A stretch of DNA of 41,410 nucleotides, taken from the NCBI GenBank assembly GCA_947372105.1, contig CANBSH010000019.1, positions 1-41,410 of the forward strand, in the 5' to 3' direction. This stretch comes from Chitinophagaceae bacterium (lineage in GTDB: Bacteria > Bacteroidota > Bacteroidia > Chitinophagales > Chitinophagaceae). The translations under genes and the position numbers were made by a program. Position 1 is the first letter of the stretch. Each line of letters begins with the position of its first letter. The notes under the pieces are model-generated. The model saw only the letters and a list, made by a program, of their open reading frames with translations, had not been told where the DNA came from and searched no databases. Below are positions 1 to 8,358 of the stretch, in pieces.

Positions 1-37
1 TTTTTTAAAGAAGAAATTTATTAAAGGATATACAATA

Positions 38-74
38 AAGCGGCCCCGTCTCTAAATTCGAGACGGGGCCGCTT
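38..74. terminator. Strong bidirectional intrinsic terminator
   Basis: A perfect 15-bp GC-rich stem (38-52 paired with 60-74) closes a 7-base loop. It is followed by TTTTG on the plus strand and by CTTTATTG on the minus strand. It lies just downstream of the minus-strand lipoprotein gene ending at 124, so it probably ends that transcript and any plus-strand transcript entering from the left. Confidence 0.85.
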
Positions 75-123
75 TTGTATTTTAATACCATAACATTTAA
101 AGCTATCTTATTAAATGTAGTTT

Positions 124-624
124 TTATTTTGCAGGATCAGCATTCCATATGTCAACAATACATTTCCATGTACCATCAGATTGCTTTTTCCATGTTTCAC
201 AAAATTTTCCGGTTTCGTTTGCATCTTTTCCAGCTGCATCTTTATAACTAAACTGGTATACTCCTGTGCTATAACCAAGATCTGCTGATTTAGAAACTTC
301 CACTTTTGTAGCTTGAAATCTCATTTTAGCACCTGGCATTGCAAACATGTTTTTAATGGAAACTTCTCTTGAAGCTTTATCTAAACAAGTTTTTTCAGCA
401 GGAGGCATCATAATAGCATCGTCCGTATAAAAACTTAACCACCCGTCCGCTGAATTTAAAGCAGCAAGACTGTCCCAAGCTATATCTGCTTGTTCTAAAG
501 CTGCAATGGCTGCTAAAGAATCGCTATTACCATTGGTTTTAGTGTTATCGACTGTTGCTGTTTGATTATTACAAGCGGTTAGGTAGATTAAACCACTTAG
601 CAAAATAATAAAGGTTTTTTTCAT
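124..624 (-). CDS. SnoaL/DUF4440-like secreted lipoprotein
   Basis: This 166-residue protein has a lipoprotein signal with lipobox LTAC and Cys18, so it should be lipidated and held in the envelope. The rest (about residues 40-166) looks like a cystatin-fold SnoaL/DUF4440 domain: a helical start (AALEQADIAWDSLAAL), a FYTDDAIMMPP segment, and a closing strand with W-K-x(4)-DGTWK and D-x-WN, which is typical of DUF4440. The fold is used by isomerases, dehydratases and pure binding proteins, so no reaction can be assigned. It is one of three such lipoproteins in the first 14.4 kb. It is transcribed alone and ends at the terminator at 38-74. Confidence 0.7.
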   Translation of the reverse strand: MKKTFIILLSGLIYLTACNNQTATVDNTKTNGNSDSLAAIAALEQADIAWDSLAALNSADGWLSFYTDDAIMMPPAEKTCLDKASREVSIKNMFAMPGAKMRFQATKVEVSKSADLGYSTGVYQFSYKDAAGKDANETGKFCETWKKQSDGTWKCIVDIWNADPAK

Positions 625-712
625 GTATTTTTTTTATGAATTCAATTTAAGTATCAAAAGTTTACTAAAAAAATTAAAGAGCAAATATTTTATAAAATGA
701 ATGTAATATTAA

Positions 713-1558
713 TTAGTGCAAAACCTCTAATGCGTAATATTTTACTTTAGCAAACGCTTCTGCGTCTGTAGTTTGTAGATAATTACCTGCTTTGAAATAA
801 TTTTCAAAAACACCCCACTTTTGTTTGTGAAATCCGCTAAACACCACTGATTCATTGTTATTTAAGATAACTTCTAAGCGACCATCAGATACTTTTACTT
901 CCAAGGTAAATTTATCAAATCCCACAGCCTGTTTAAAAACATAAGGGGCTTCATCTCTCCAAGCATCTACCGTTAATATTGCTTTATCTGATGTATTGGT
1001 ATCCTTCAATACTTTAGTACGCACAAAAACCTTTCCATCCTCCCAACTAATTTTCAAAACAGGTGGTGCATTATTATCTTTTTGTCCAATTAAAATTCTT
1101 TGCGCTTCTGTTAAGCGACCATGAATTTGCATAATAATAGTTTTGTGATAATTGCCCTTGCTATCTTTTGAAATAGCCCCCATTGCAAGCGTTCCTTTCA
1201 TTCTTCCACCTTGAGCAAAAGTCCAGTTGGGTGTATTTTGACCAGGTTCCATTTGTTCCCTTAGCTCACATCTTGAATGAGAACTGTTAGACGTAGTTGC
1301 ACCAGGAAACGCATAAAAAACAACAGAACCATCTGATGAATCGTTGTACATATATTTTTTTAATGATTCATCATTCCCGTAATTCATGATTTCGGGATAA
1401 CCTACGTCTGTGGGAGCTCCAATAGGCAAAGTCACTTTCCAATGCTTGAAATCAATGGATGAAACTTTTGGTTGATTTTTCCGAGAGCCATTTTGACCAT
1501 TGCTATAAAAGGATAATAAAAGTGCAACAATCCATAAAGTTAAATATCTAAGTTTCAT
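713..1558 (-). CDS. PL7 family alginate lyase, secreted
   Basis: This 281-residue protein starts with a Sec signal peptide (about residues 1-22, ending SNGQ) followed by one PL7 (alginate lyase 2) jelly-roll domain. Three family motifs are visible: R-C-E-L-R-E at 96-101 (usually R-T/S-E-L-R-E), Q-I-H at 144-146 and Y-F-K-A-G-N-Y-L-Q at 254-262. His146 and Tyr260 are the expected catalytic pair for beta-elimination of alginate. In this family an Ile in QIH goes with activity on G-containing stretches, while QVH goes with polyM, so a polyG or mixed preference is inferred. It should act outside the cytoplasm and feed the PL17, SDR and transporter genes at 4-8.4 kb, although it lies on the opposite strand. 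Confidence 0.9.
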   Translation of the reverse strand: MKLRYLTLWIVALLLSFYSNGQNGSRKNQPKVSSIDFKHWKVTLPIGAPTDVGYPEIMNYGNDESLKKYMYNDSSDGSVVFYAFPGATTSNSSHSRCELREQMEPGQNTPNWTFAQGGRMKGTLAMGAISKDSKGNYHKTIIMQIHGRLTEAQRILIGQKDNNAPPVLKISWEDGKVFVRTKVLKDTNTSDKAILTVDAWRDEAPYVFKQAVGFDKFTLEVKVSDGRLEVILNNNESVVFSGFHKQKWGVFENYFKAGNYLQTTDAEAFAKVKYYALEVLH

Positions 1559-1642
1559 AATATGTATTAGAGATGAGTTGATATAATAATTAAAAATAAT
1601 TTATATTTTATTCCAATTATGAAACTAATGCAAAAATGAATA

Positions 1643-1658
1643 GCTAATGATAATTAGC
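1643..1658. repeat. Small inverted repeat in PL7-hxlR spacer
   Basis: GCTAAT (1643-1648) and ATTAGC (1653-1658) flank a 4-base loop in the 197-base spacer between the PL7 start and the end of hxlR. There is no clear T-tract, so it may be an operator for the PL7 gene or may mean nothing. Nothing else recognisable is in the spacer. Confidence 0.3.
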
Positions 1659-1755
1659 GATATTCTTTTATAGAAAATTGAAAAGAGAGGGGAGTAATAA
1701 GTTGGAATAAATAAAGAAAATGAAAAAGAGAAATTAAAACTCAAGCAACTAAATA

Positions 1756-2208
1756 TTAAATAGAAAGCGTTTTTACAAATGTCTTGTAGCTCTTATTCAT
1801 TTCTGTAATATAAGCAGCTTTATTTTTTGCCATTTTAGTTTTAACATCTTTTGTATAAGTGTTGCCTAAATGATCAAAATAATGTTTTGTGGTAAACATT
1901 GCCATCTCCACCATCATAGGTAAGGTTTCCATCCCTTTGGGTTCTAAAAAATAATAAATATTTTTTTTATTAATGGTGCCTTTGTTTTTAGATATATAGC
2001 CCAGCTCCTCCAATTTTTTTAATCTATTAGAAAGCATTTTGCTCGGCATTAGCTCCGGTGAAGTCTTAAATTCATTAAACATAGTTTTATGGCCCCAAAG
2101 CATATCTCTCAAAATCAATAAGGTCCATTTATCGCCTATGATATCTAGGCCCGTGGCTACAGGACAAAGCGATCTGAATTCAATATTATTTTGGGTAACT
2201 TTCGACAT
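1756..2208 (-). CDS. HxlR-family winged-helix transcriptional regulator
   Basis: This 150-residue protein has the HxlR layout. A conserved N-terminal Cys (SLCPVATGLDIIGDKW, Cys15) precedes a winged helix with W-T-L-L-I-L-R-D, a recognition region near S-x-M-L-S-N-R-L-K-K-L-E-E-L-G-Y-I and a wing ending YYFLEPKG. In some HxlR regulators this Cys senses electrophiles or redox state; whether it does here is unknown. The C-terminal tail (about 115-150) is Lys-rich. It is divergent from the secreted two-repeat protein at 2354, its most likely target. A -7 box TAATTTTG lies 4 bases before the ATG, and a GTTTAAAC palindrome (2232-2239) sits just upstream, possibly for autoregulation. Confidence 0.85.
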   Translation of the reverse strand: MSKVTQNNIEFRSLCPVATGLDIIGDKWTLLILRDMLWGHKTMFNEFKTSPELMPSKMLSNRLKKLEELGYISKNKGTINKKNIYYFLEPKGMETLPMMVEMAMFTTKHYFDHLGNTYTKDVKTKMAKNKAAYITEMNKSYKTFVKTLSI

Positions 2209-2212
2209 GATG

Positions 2213-2220
2213 CAAAATTA
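2213..2220 (-). promoter_or_regulatory. hxlR promoter, -7 box TAATTTTG
   Basis: On the minus strand TAATTTTG matches the Bacteroidota -7 consensus TAnnTTTG and is followed by only 4 bases before the ATG at 2208, so the mRNA is probably leaderless or nearly so. The palindrome GTTTAAAC at 2232-2239 lies between the -33 and -7 positions and is a candidate operator. No convincing -33 word was found. Confidence 0.55.
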
Positions 2221-2353
2221 ATAAATTTGAAGTTTAAACACTTATTTTTCATTAAAATTTATAAACATTCAGCGGAAATTATGTTTTTAAATAATAAATA
2301 GATTTTAGTCTATAGTTTCCAAAAGATACTTATATTTAAAAAAAATAATACAT

Positions 2354-3124
2354 ATGAAAAAATTATCTCTTCTAATTTTAATGACATTATTTATTGTCAC
2401 TTACAATTTTGCACAAAAAACTTATGCCATCATTGGCTTTCATAAGTTAGAGCCAGGCCATACAATGCAAGAAGCTATGGCAAACGAAAAAGAATGGAGA
2501 CTGGTTCATCAAGCACGAAAAGATGCCGGTATCATTACCAATTGGGCTATTTTTAGCGTCTATGGTGGTTATAAAACTAAAGATGTAGATTTTGATTATA
2601 TATCTGTTAACTATGGTACTGATTTAGATAAAATGAATAACGGTCCAGCTAATTTTACCGAAAACTTTATGAAAGCGAACCCATCTTATTCTGATATTTT
2701 TGAAAGAACCAGTAAAATACAAAAAATCATCCGTCAAGTAGTAAATGTAAGCGAAGCGATTGTGGGTGATTTTCAACCTAATCAATTAATTGTTTTTGAA
2801 TCCATGAAGGTGGAACCTAAAAACAATACTGCTTATAGAGAATTTGAAAAAACTATGGCAAAAGTACAAGAAGACAGAGTTAAAGCAGGAATCATAACAA
2901 GATGGTCTTGCTGGAGACAACTTATTCCTGCAATGTATAATGGTTCTACTTATTTTAGTACAACCAATGCATATCCAAATTATGCAAGTATGGAAAAAGG
3001 TGGATACACTGACGAGTCAGCTAAAAAACATTTTGGTATGAGCGCTAGTGAAGTAGGAAATAAAGCAGCTACTCTTAGAAGTATTGAAACTTCTTGGTTA
3101 GGATCTTTAGCTGTTAAATTATAA
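2354..3124 (+). CDS. Secreted protein with two repeated dimeric-barrel-like domains, function unknown
   Basis: This 256-residue protein has a Sec signal peptide (about 1-20, ending NFAQ). The mature part contains two copies of the same module. The first (about 22-120) holds F-H-K-L-E-P-G, E-W-R-L-V-H-Q-A-R-K-D-A-G-I-I-T-N-W. The second (about 140-250) holds F-E-S-M-K-V-E-P, V-Q-E-D-R-V-K-A-G-I-I-T-R-W. The shared R-K/V-x-A-G-I-I-T-x-W core and the strand-helix-strand pattern suggest a ferredoxin-like dimeric alpha/beta barrel duplicated in one chain. No catalytic residues or family name can be given. It is divergent from hxlR, so electrophile- or substrate-responsive control is plausible. It ends at the terminator at 3147-3174. 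Confidence 0.7.
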   Translation: MKKLSLLILMTLFIVTYNFAQKTYAIIGFHKLEPGHTMQEAMANEKEWRLVHQARKDAGIITNWAIFSVYGGYKTKDVDFDYISVNYGTDLDKMNNGPANFTENFMKANPSYSDIFERTSKIQKIIRQVVNVSEAIVGDFQPNQLIVFESMKVEPKNNTAYREFEKTMAKVQEDRVKAGIITRWSCWRQLIPAMYNGSTYFSTTNAYPNYASMEKGGYTDESAKKHFGMSASEVGNKAATLRSIETSWLGSLAVKL

Positions 3125-3146
3125 AAATACTTTAATATAAAAAAAA

Positions 3147-3174
3147 GCCCCGATTAATATCGGGGCTTTTTTTT
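3147..3174. terminator. Bidirectional terminator between convergent genes
   Basis: An 8-bp stem GCCCCGAT/ATCGGGGC with loop TAAT is flanked by eight A and eight T, so it can work in both directions. It separates the plus gene ending at 3124 from the minus gene ending at 3192. Confidence 0.92.
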
Positions 3175-3191
3175 ATTGAGGGAAGAATATA

Positions 3192-3686
3192 TTATCGTTC
3201 AATAGTTAAGTCTGGTGTATTGTAATATTCAATTTGACTTACTAATTTGCCTTCTGCATTAAAATCCATAGTTGCATAATATTTTAATAAAGTTATTTTT
3301 CCTGAACTTGCAAAGTTTGATTTCCATAATCCATAAACACGAACACTTCCGTCAAAATTTTCAGCAGAATCTACTCCTCTATGCCAAATCTGATTCGTAA
3401 AAGTAATGTCATTATAAGTATTCATAAATGTTTTCATAGTCGCAAACCATGTTGCTTTAGATAGAGAATCCATACCCACTGCTGGTGGTGTCCATTTAAA
3501 ATCATCTGTTACAAGTGATGCCATTTTAGTAGAATCTTTAGCTGCAAATGCTGCAAAATATTCTTTAGCAGTTGCTAAATTTTTAGCATAAGCCGCATCT
3601 GCTGCATTTTCGGTTGCTGGCTTAGTAGTATTTGTACAAGCAGCCAAAAGAGAAACCAAGAATAAAGACAATAATAATTTTTTCAT
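3192..3686 (-). CDS. SnoaL-like secreted lipoprotein
   Basis: This 164-residue protein has a lipobox LAAC with Cys17. A SnoaL/NTF2-like domain follows (about 32-164), with the usual opening A-x(3)-Y-F-A-A-F-A-A-K-D, then L-V-T-D-D-F-K-W-T-P-P, a W-F-A-T-M-K-T-F helix and the strand pattern V-R-V-Y-G-L-W-K and K-Y-Y-A-T-M-D-F-N-A-E-G-K-L-V-S-Q-I-E-Y-Y. The polar positions that would define an enzyme of this fold are not conserved enough to name a reaction. It is monocistronic, converges with the two-repeat protein and shares its terminator. Confidence 0.72.
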   Translation of the reverse strand: MKKLLLSLFLVSLLAACTNTTKPATENAADAAYAKNLATAKEYFAAFAAKDSTKMASLVTDDFKWTPPAVGMDSLSKATWFATMKTFMNTYNDITFTNQIWHRGVDSAENFDGSVRVYGLWKSNFASSGKITLLKYYATMDFNAEGKLVSQIEYYNTPDLTIER

Positions 3687-4006
3687 TTTTTAAATTTTTT
3701 AATGATGATTGAAGATAATTATTTTTAGTTTCAAAAAGAAACTATTTTGGTAGTATCTATGACGTTAAATCAAACCTTTTATTTTAAGGTTTATCTACTA
3801 TTTATTTACAAATACAAAACCCACAATAATAATCGTATTGTATTGATTTATAATATATTACAAAGGCAATAGCGATAATCCGCAAAATGAGCGATCAATC
3901 AAAATGACTTACATAAAAATGGGCGCAATCACTCATATAAATACACAAAATGGTTAACTTTAAAAAATACTAAAACATAAAAGTATTTTCAAACAAAACA
4001 AGCATT
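3687..4006. other. 320-base AT-rich spacer upstream of alginate genes
   Basis: There is no gene here. Two inverted repeats are visible: TAGTTTC/GAAACTA (3726-3732 and 3738-3744, 5-base loop) near the start of the lipoprotein gene, and AAAATAC/GTATTTT (3964-3970 and 3983-3989) 17 bases before the SDR start. The second is well placed for an operator controlling the SDR-PL17-transporter genes. No clean TAnnTTTG box was found; GTATTTTCA at 3983-3991 is the nearest. Confidence 0.5.
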
Positions 4007-4762
4007 ATGAGTACAACATTATCTAAGGTTGCCATTGTAACTGGCGGAGCGAGAGACATTGGAAGACAAGTATCTTTAAAATTAGCAAAAGCAGGAATAA
4101 AGGTTTGCTTCAATTATTTAAGTGACCCTAAAAATGCAGAGGAAACTTTAGCACTTATTAAAGAAGCGGGGGGCGAAGCAATAGGAGTTCAAGGCGATAT
4201 GACAAAAGCAGAAGATGTAAAAAAATTAAGTGCGGCCTGTGTTGCTGCCTTCGGCAATAAAGTAGACTACCTTGTAAATGTTACTGGGGGTTTATTAGGA
4301 AGAAAAGTTTTAGCCGATTTAGATGAAGCATTTTGGGATGCGGTTATAGATGTGAATCTGAAGTCGGTGTATTTAGTGTGTAGAGAAATAGTTCCTATGA
4401 TGGATCAAGGAAGTTCCATTGTAAATTTCACTTCTCAAGCAGCTCGTGATGGTGGAGGTGGCGGAGCTATGGCTTATGCAGCAGCAAAAGGTGCTGTGCT
4501 AACGCTCACTCGTGGACTCGCTAAGGAGCTGGGCCCTAAAGGGATTCGCGTGAATGCAGTTTCTCCAGGAATGATTAATACCACCTTCCACAATACTTTT
4601 ACCAAACCTGAAATTAGAGCCAACGTTGCAGCAGCGACGCCTTTAAAAAGAGAAGGTAAGCCAGAAGAAGTGGCTGATTTAGTTTGGTATTTATTAAGTG
4701 ACAGCTCTTCGTTTATAAATGGAGAAAGTGTAGAAATCAATGGTGGCTCATTTTTCGCATAA
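4007..4762 (+). CDS. Short-chain dehydrogenase, probable DEH (alginate monomer) reductase
   Basis: This 251-residue classical SDR shows the cofactor motif T-G-G-A-R-D-I-G (12-19), the NNAG-equivalent N-V-T-G-G (about 90-94), the Ser region around F-T-S-Q, and the catalytic Tyr157 and Lys161 in Y-A-A-A-K. The C-terminal S-P-G-M-I-N-T and N-G-E-S-V-E-I-N-G-G are typical. Family alone only gives NAD(P)-dependent oxidoreductase. The position directly before a PL17 lyase and a hexuronate-type transporter makes 4-deoxy-L-erythro-5-hexoseulose uronate (DEH) reductase, giving 2-keto-3-deoxygluconate, the best reading. The next gene starts 48 bases on (or 12 bases on if the upstream TTG is used), so the two are probably co-transcribed. 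Confidence 0.82.
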   Translation: MSTTLSKVAIVTGGARDIGRQVSLKLAKAGIKVCFNYLSDPKNAEETLALIKEAGGEAIGVQGDMTKAEDVKKLSAACVAAFGNKVDYLVNVTGGLLGRKVLADLDEAFWDAVIDVNLKSVYLVCREIVPMMDQGSSIVNFTSQAARDGGGGGAMAYAAAKGAVLTLTRGLAKELGPKGIRVNAVSPGMINTTFHNTFTKPEIRANVAAATPLKREGKPEEVADLVWYLLSDSSSFINGESVEINGGSFFA

Positions 4763-4810
4763 CAACAAAAGGGTTTGATAAAAATTATCAGCGTGTTAAA
4801 ATTTAACTCT

Positions 4811-7024
4811 ATGTTGAATGTCTTAAAAAAAGGGGGGCTATTATTTTTTTCAATATTTGCTTTTGCACAATATTCAATCAGCCAACATCCCGTAAGTTTT
4901 TTTACAAAGGAAGAATCGTTATTAGTTCGATCTAATATAAAAATACAGCCATTATTAAATGAATCATTTCAAATATTAAAAAAGGAGACAGACCTATGGC
5001 TTAACAAGGAAGTAGATGTTCCCTTTCCTAAAGACCCTGCTGGCGGGTATACCCATGAAAGACACAAGGCGAATTATTTGTTGATGTTTAATAGTGGCGT
5101 GTTGTATAATATCACGGGAGAACAAAAATATGCTGACCTAGTCCGTAAAATTCTTTTAAAATATGCAACATTAAATCCTACTTTAAAAAATCATCCACAA
5201 GCAACAAGCACTTCTCCAGGAAGAATATTTTGGCAAGCACTCAATGATGCTAATTGGATGGTTTATACGGGTATGGCCTATGATCTTGTATATAATGGTC
5301 TTAATGAAGCCGACAGAAAAATAATTGAAGAAGGCGCTTTTAAACCTGAGGTTGATTTTGTTACCAAAGATTTATCTCCTTGGTTTAATTTAATTCATAA
5401 TCATGCGGTGTGGGCCACCGCCGGAGTGGGAATGATTGGCATTGCTACCAATAATCAAACTTATATTGACTTAGCTCTAGAAGGCTCACAACACAATGGC
5501 AGCAGCGGTTTTTATGCATTACTGGATCAGTTATTTTCCCCAGATGGCTATTATACCGAAGGTCCTTATTATACTCGATATGCTTTATTGCCATTTATTA
5601 TTTTTTCTAATGCACTCAATAATAAATATCCTAGTAAAAATATATTTACCTATCGAAATTCAATATTAAAAAAAGCAATTAACACTGCGATACAGTATAG
5701 CAATACCAATGGAATGTTTTTTGCCTTAAACGATGCTATAAAAGATAAAGATTATACGACCAGTGAAATGATCATGGCTTTAGATATTTATACAAGGGCC
5801 TATGGCTTAGATACTACATTTTTACCGATAGCAAAAAAACAACATTCAATACTATTAACTAAAAGTGGTATTCAAATTGCAGAAGCATTCAATAAGCAAA
5901 AAAATAATACGGCGCTTTTTCCATATAAAACTATTGAAAACTCAGATGGTGCCAAAGGGAACAAAGGGGGCGTAAGTATATTAAGAAGTGGTGAAGGAAA
6001 AGAACTAACTAGTTTAATCTATAAATACAGTTCCCATGGATTATCTCATGGACATTACGATAAATTGAATATCAATTTATTTGATAAAGGAAATGAAATT
6101 CTACAAGACTATGGCGCAGCAAGATTTGTGGGGGTAGAACAAAAATATGGCGGCAGGTATCTTCCTGAAAATGCAGGATTTGCTACTCAAACCATTGCAC
6201 ATAATACTATTGTCGTAGATGAAACAAGTCATTTTAATGGAAGTGAAAAAACATCAGAACAATTTTGGCCTGTAAAAAATTATTCGAATTTTAAAAATGA
6301 AAAGGTTTTAGCCATAAGCGTTTCTGATAGCAACGCTTATAAGAATGTGATTTTAAAAAGATCATTATTCATGCTCACGCTTCCTGATCAGCCTAAATTA
6401 ATCATTGACATTTTCCATACTCAATCTTCTAATCCCCATCAATATGATTTACCTTTTTATTATATGGGACAATTCATACATAGTTCGGTAGATTATAGAT
6501 ATGCAAAAAATACAATGTCCCCGCTGGGACCAAAAAACGGGTATCAATATTTATGGAAGGAAGGAGAAGCTAAAGTGAAAGACACGATAGTGCAAATGAC
6601 TTTTTTGAATGAGCGAGATTTTTATACGATATCCACCATGGTAAAGGATACGGCCAGTATATTATTTGCTCGTATTGGAGCTAATGATCAAAATTTTAAT
6701 TTAAGAAGAGACCCGGCTTTTATCATTAGAAAAAATAGCACTAGCCCCTCTTTTATTAGTGTTATAGAAATGCATGGAAAATATGATCCCGTGAATGAAG
6801 TGACTTCCAATGCTAATTCAATAGTTCAAAAAATTCAAGAACTTGAAAATAGTGCTCTTTTTAGTGTCGTAAAAATTACTTTAAAAACCGGGGAATTACT
6901 TTTTATCGAAATTAAGAATGATACTTCATCTACAAGCGATCATCAGTATCGTTATAATAATTCAGACATAACATGGAAGGGACCCTACTTGGTATTATTC
7001 AATGGAAAAAATATAAATAAATAA
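4811..7024 (+). CDS. PL17-type oligoalginate lyase (heparinase II/III fold)
   Basis: About 737 residues. I chose the ATG at 4811 because it begins a good signal peptide (LLFFSIFAFAQYSISQ); an upstream in-frame TTG at 4775 adds only 12 residues. The first part (about 40-330) is the (alpha/alpha) toroid of alginate lyases, with N197-H198 in H-N-H-A-V-W and D-G-Y-Y-T-E-G-P-Y-Y-T-R-Y-A at about 245-258. These correspond to the Asn/His and Tyr used by PL17 exolyases. The second part is the heparinase II/III-like beta-sandwich, with S-H-G-H-Y-D-K-L-N and A-H-N-T-I-V-V-D. It should release unsaturated uronate, which becomes DEH, from oligomers made by PL7, probably in the periplasm. It lies between the SDR and transporter genes. 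Confidence 0.88.
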   Translation: MLNVLKKGGLLFFSIFAFAQYSISQHPVSFFTKEESLLVRSNIKIQPLLNESFQILKKETDLWLNKEVDVPFPKDPAGGYTHERHKANYLLMFNSGVLYNITGEQKYADLVRKILLKYATLNPTLKNHPQATSTSPGRIFWQALNDANWMVYTGMAYDLVYNGLNEADRKIIEEGAFKPEVDFVTKDLSPWFNLIHNHAVWATAGVGMIGIATNNQTYIDLALEGSQHNGSSGFYALLDQLFSPDGYYTEGPYYTRYALLPFIIFSNALNNKYPSKNIFTYRNSILKKAINTAIQYSNTNGMFFALNDAIKDKDYTTSEMIMALDIYTRAYGLDTTFLPIAKKQHSILLTKSGIQIAEAFNKQKNNTALFPYKTIENSDGAKGNKGGVSILRSGEGKELTSLIYKYSSHGLSHGHYDKLNINLFDKGNEILQDYGAARFVGVEQKYGGRYLPENAGFATQTIAHNTIVVDETSHFNGSEKTSEQFWPVKNYSNFKNEKVLAISVSDSNAYKNVILKRSLFMLTLPDQPKLIIDIFHTQSSNPHQYDLPFYYMGQFIHSSVDYRYAKNTMSPLGPKNGYQYLWKEGEAKVKDTIVQMTFLNERDFYTISTMVKDTASILFARIGANDQNFNLRRDPAFIIRKNSTSPSFISVIEMHGKYDPVNEVTSNANSIVQKIQELENSALFSVVKITLKTGELLFIEIKNDTSSTSDHQYRYNNSDITWKGPYLVLFNGKNINK

Positions 7025-7071
7025 TAGTTCTAATATTACTTACTTGATTACACTTCTAAGATTAAAAAATT

Positions 7072-8355
7072 ATGAAAATAAAAGGACTCAGATGGTGGAT
7101 TATTGGATTGATAGGATTGGCAACCGTTATTAATTATATTGATCGTAGTGCAATTAATATCATGTGGCCCTACATCTACAAAGAATTTGGAATTGCAGAT
7201 GCAGATAATAAACAAGCATTAGCCATCATCACCACCTGCTTTATGATCATGTATGCATTGGGGCAAATGTTTACTGGAAAAATGATGGATATGATTGGTA
7301 CTCGAATTGGGATGGCAATATCCATAAGCGCTTGGAGTATTTCTATAGCGCTACATGCTTTATCAAGATCCATTATGTCTTTTAATATTTTTAGAGGCTT
7401 GTTAGGATTTAGTGAAGCGGGCAATTGGCCAGGTGCTACAAAAAGTAACGCAGAATGGTTTCCCTCTAAGGAAAGAGCTATTGCACAAGGGATTTTTGGT
7501 GCCGGAGCCTCTTTAGGCGGGGTGGTAGCAGCGCCTATTATTGCTTATATATATGTAGCATTTGGGTGGAGAGCCACTTTTATTGGTATTGGTGCTCTTG
7601 GCTTTTTATGGTTAATTCCTTGGTTAATTATTAATAAAAATATTCCTTCCAAACACCCTTGGATAACAGATGCAGAATTAAAGCATATTGAAGATGGCAA
7701 AGTAAGCTCCTTAAAAAATAGTAGTGAGGAGCCTGTAAAAAGTTGGCGAGAATTGTTGGCATATAAAAACACTTGGGGTATTATAACATCCAGATTATTT
7801 TTAGACCCAGTATGGTGGATGTTTTTAACTTGGTTGCCTACCTTTTTGAAAGATCAAATGGGATTTGATATCAAGCAAGTAGGTGCGTTTGCTTGGTTGC
7901 CTTATTTATTAGCAGCTATAGGGGGATTATTGGGAGGTTTTTATTCTAGTAGCTTAATTAAAAGAGGTATGAGCGCAGCGAAGTCTAGAAAAAAAGCCAT
8001 TGCCATTGGTTGCTTTATCATGCTAGCTGCATTATTGGGTATTTTGTTTTATTTGGACCAATTAAAGAGTCAAGAAAATTTAGCCATCTTTTTAATTGGA
8101 TCTACTTTATTTGGATTTCAATTTTTGATTAATAATTTGCAAACCTTGCCCTCCGATTATTTTAGTGGGAAAAATGTAGGGGCTGTTGCTGGAATGGGCG
8201 GCACGGCAGCTGTTACAGGCACTATTATCATTACATTATTAGTGCCTATTATATCCAAGACTAGCTTCCAATCCTTTTTTATAGTAGCCGCTTTATTAGT
8301 TCCACTAGGATGGATGTGTATTTATTTTTTAACCAGTAATGATGTGAAAAAATAA
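7072..8355 (+). CDS. MFS hexuronate/DEH transporter, ExuT-like (ACS family)
   Basis: This 427-residue major facilitator protein has about 12 hydrophobic segments. The first helix carries N-Y-I-D-R-S-A-I-N, and the loop after helix 2 carries G-K-M-M-D-M-I-G-T-R-I-G, the usual MFS A-motif. R-G-L-L-G-F-S-E-A-G-N-W-P-G follows, which is typical of the anion:cation symporter family that includes ExuT and other sugar-acid carriers. Import of DEH or free uronate released by the lyases is inferred from position, 47 bases after the PL17 gene. It converges with the minus-strand fusion gene, leaving only 3 bases between the two stop codons and no terminator hairpin. Confidence 0.85.
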   Translation: MKIKGLRWWIIGLIGLATVINYIDRSAINIMWPYIYKEFGIADADNKQALAIITTCFMIMYALGQMFTGKMMDMIGTRIGMAISISAWSISIALHALSRSIMSFNIFRGLLGFSEAGNWPGATKSNAEWFPSKERAIAQGIFGAGASLGGVVAAPIIAYIYVAFGWRATFIGIGALGFLWLIPWLIINKNIPSKHPWITDAELKHIEDGKVSSLKNSSEEPVKSWRELLAYKNTWGIITSRLFLDPVWWMFLTWLPTFLKDQMGFDIKQVGAFAWLPYLLAAIGGLLGGFYSSSLIKRGMSAAKSRKKAIAIGCFIMLAALLGILFYLDQLKSQENLAIFLIGSTLFGFQFLINNLQTLPSDYFSGKNVGAVAGMGGTAAVTGTIIITLLVPIISKTSFQSFFIVAALLVPLGWMCIYFLTSNDVKK

Positions 8356-8358
8356 ATT

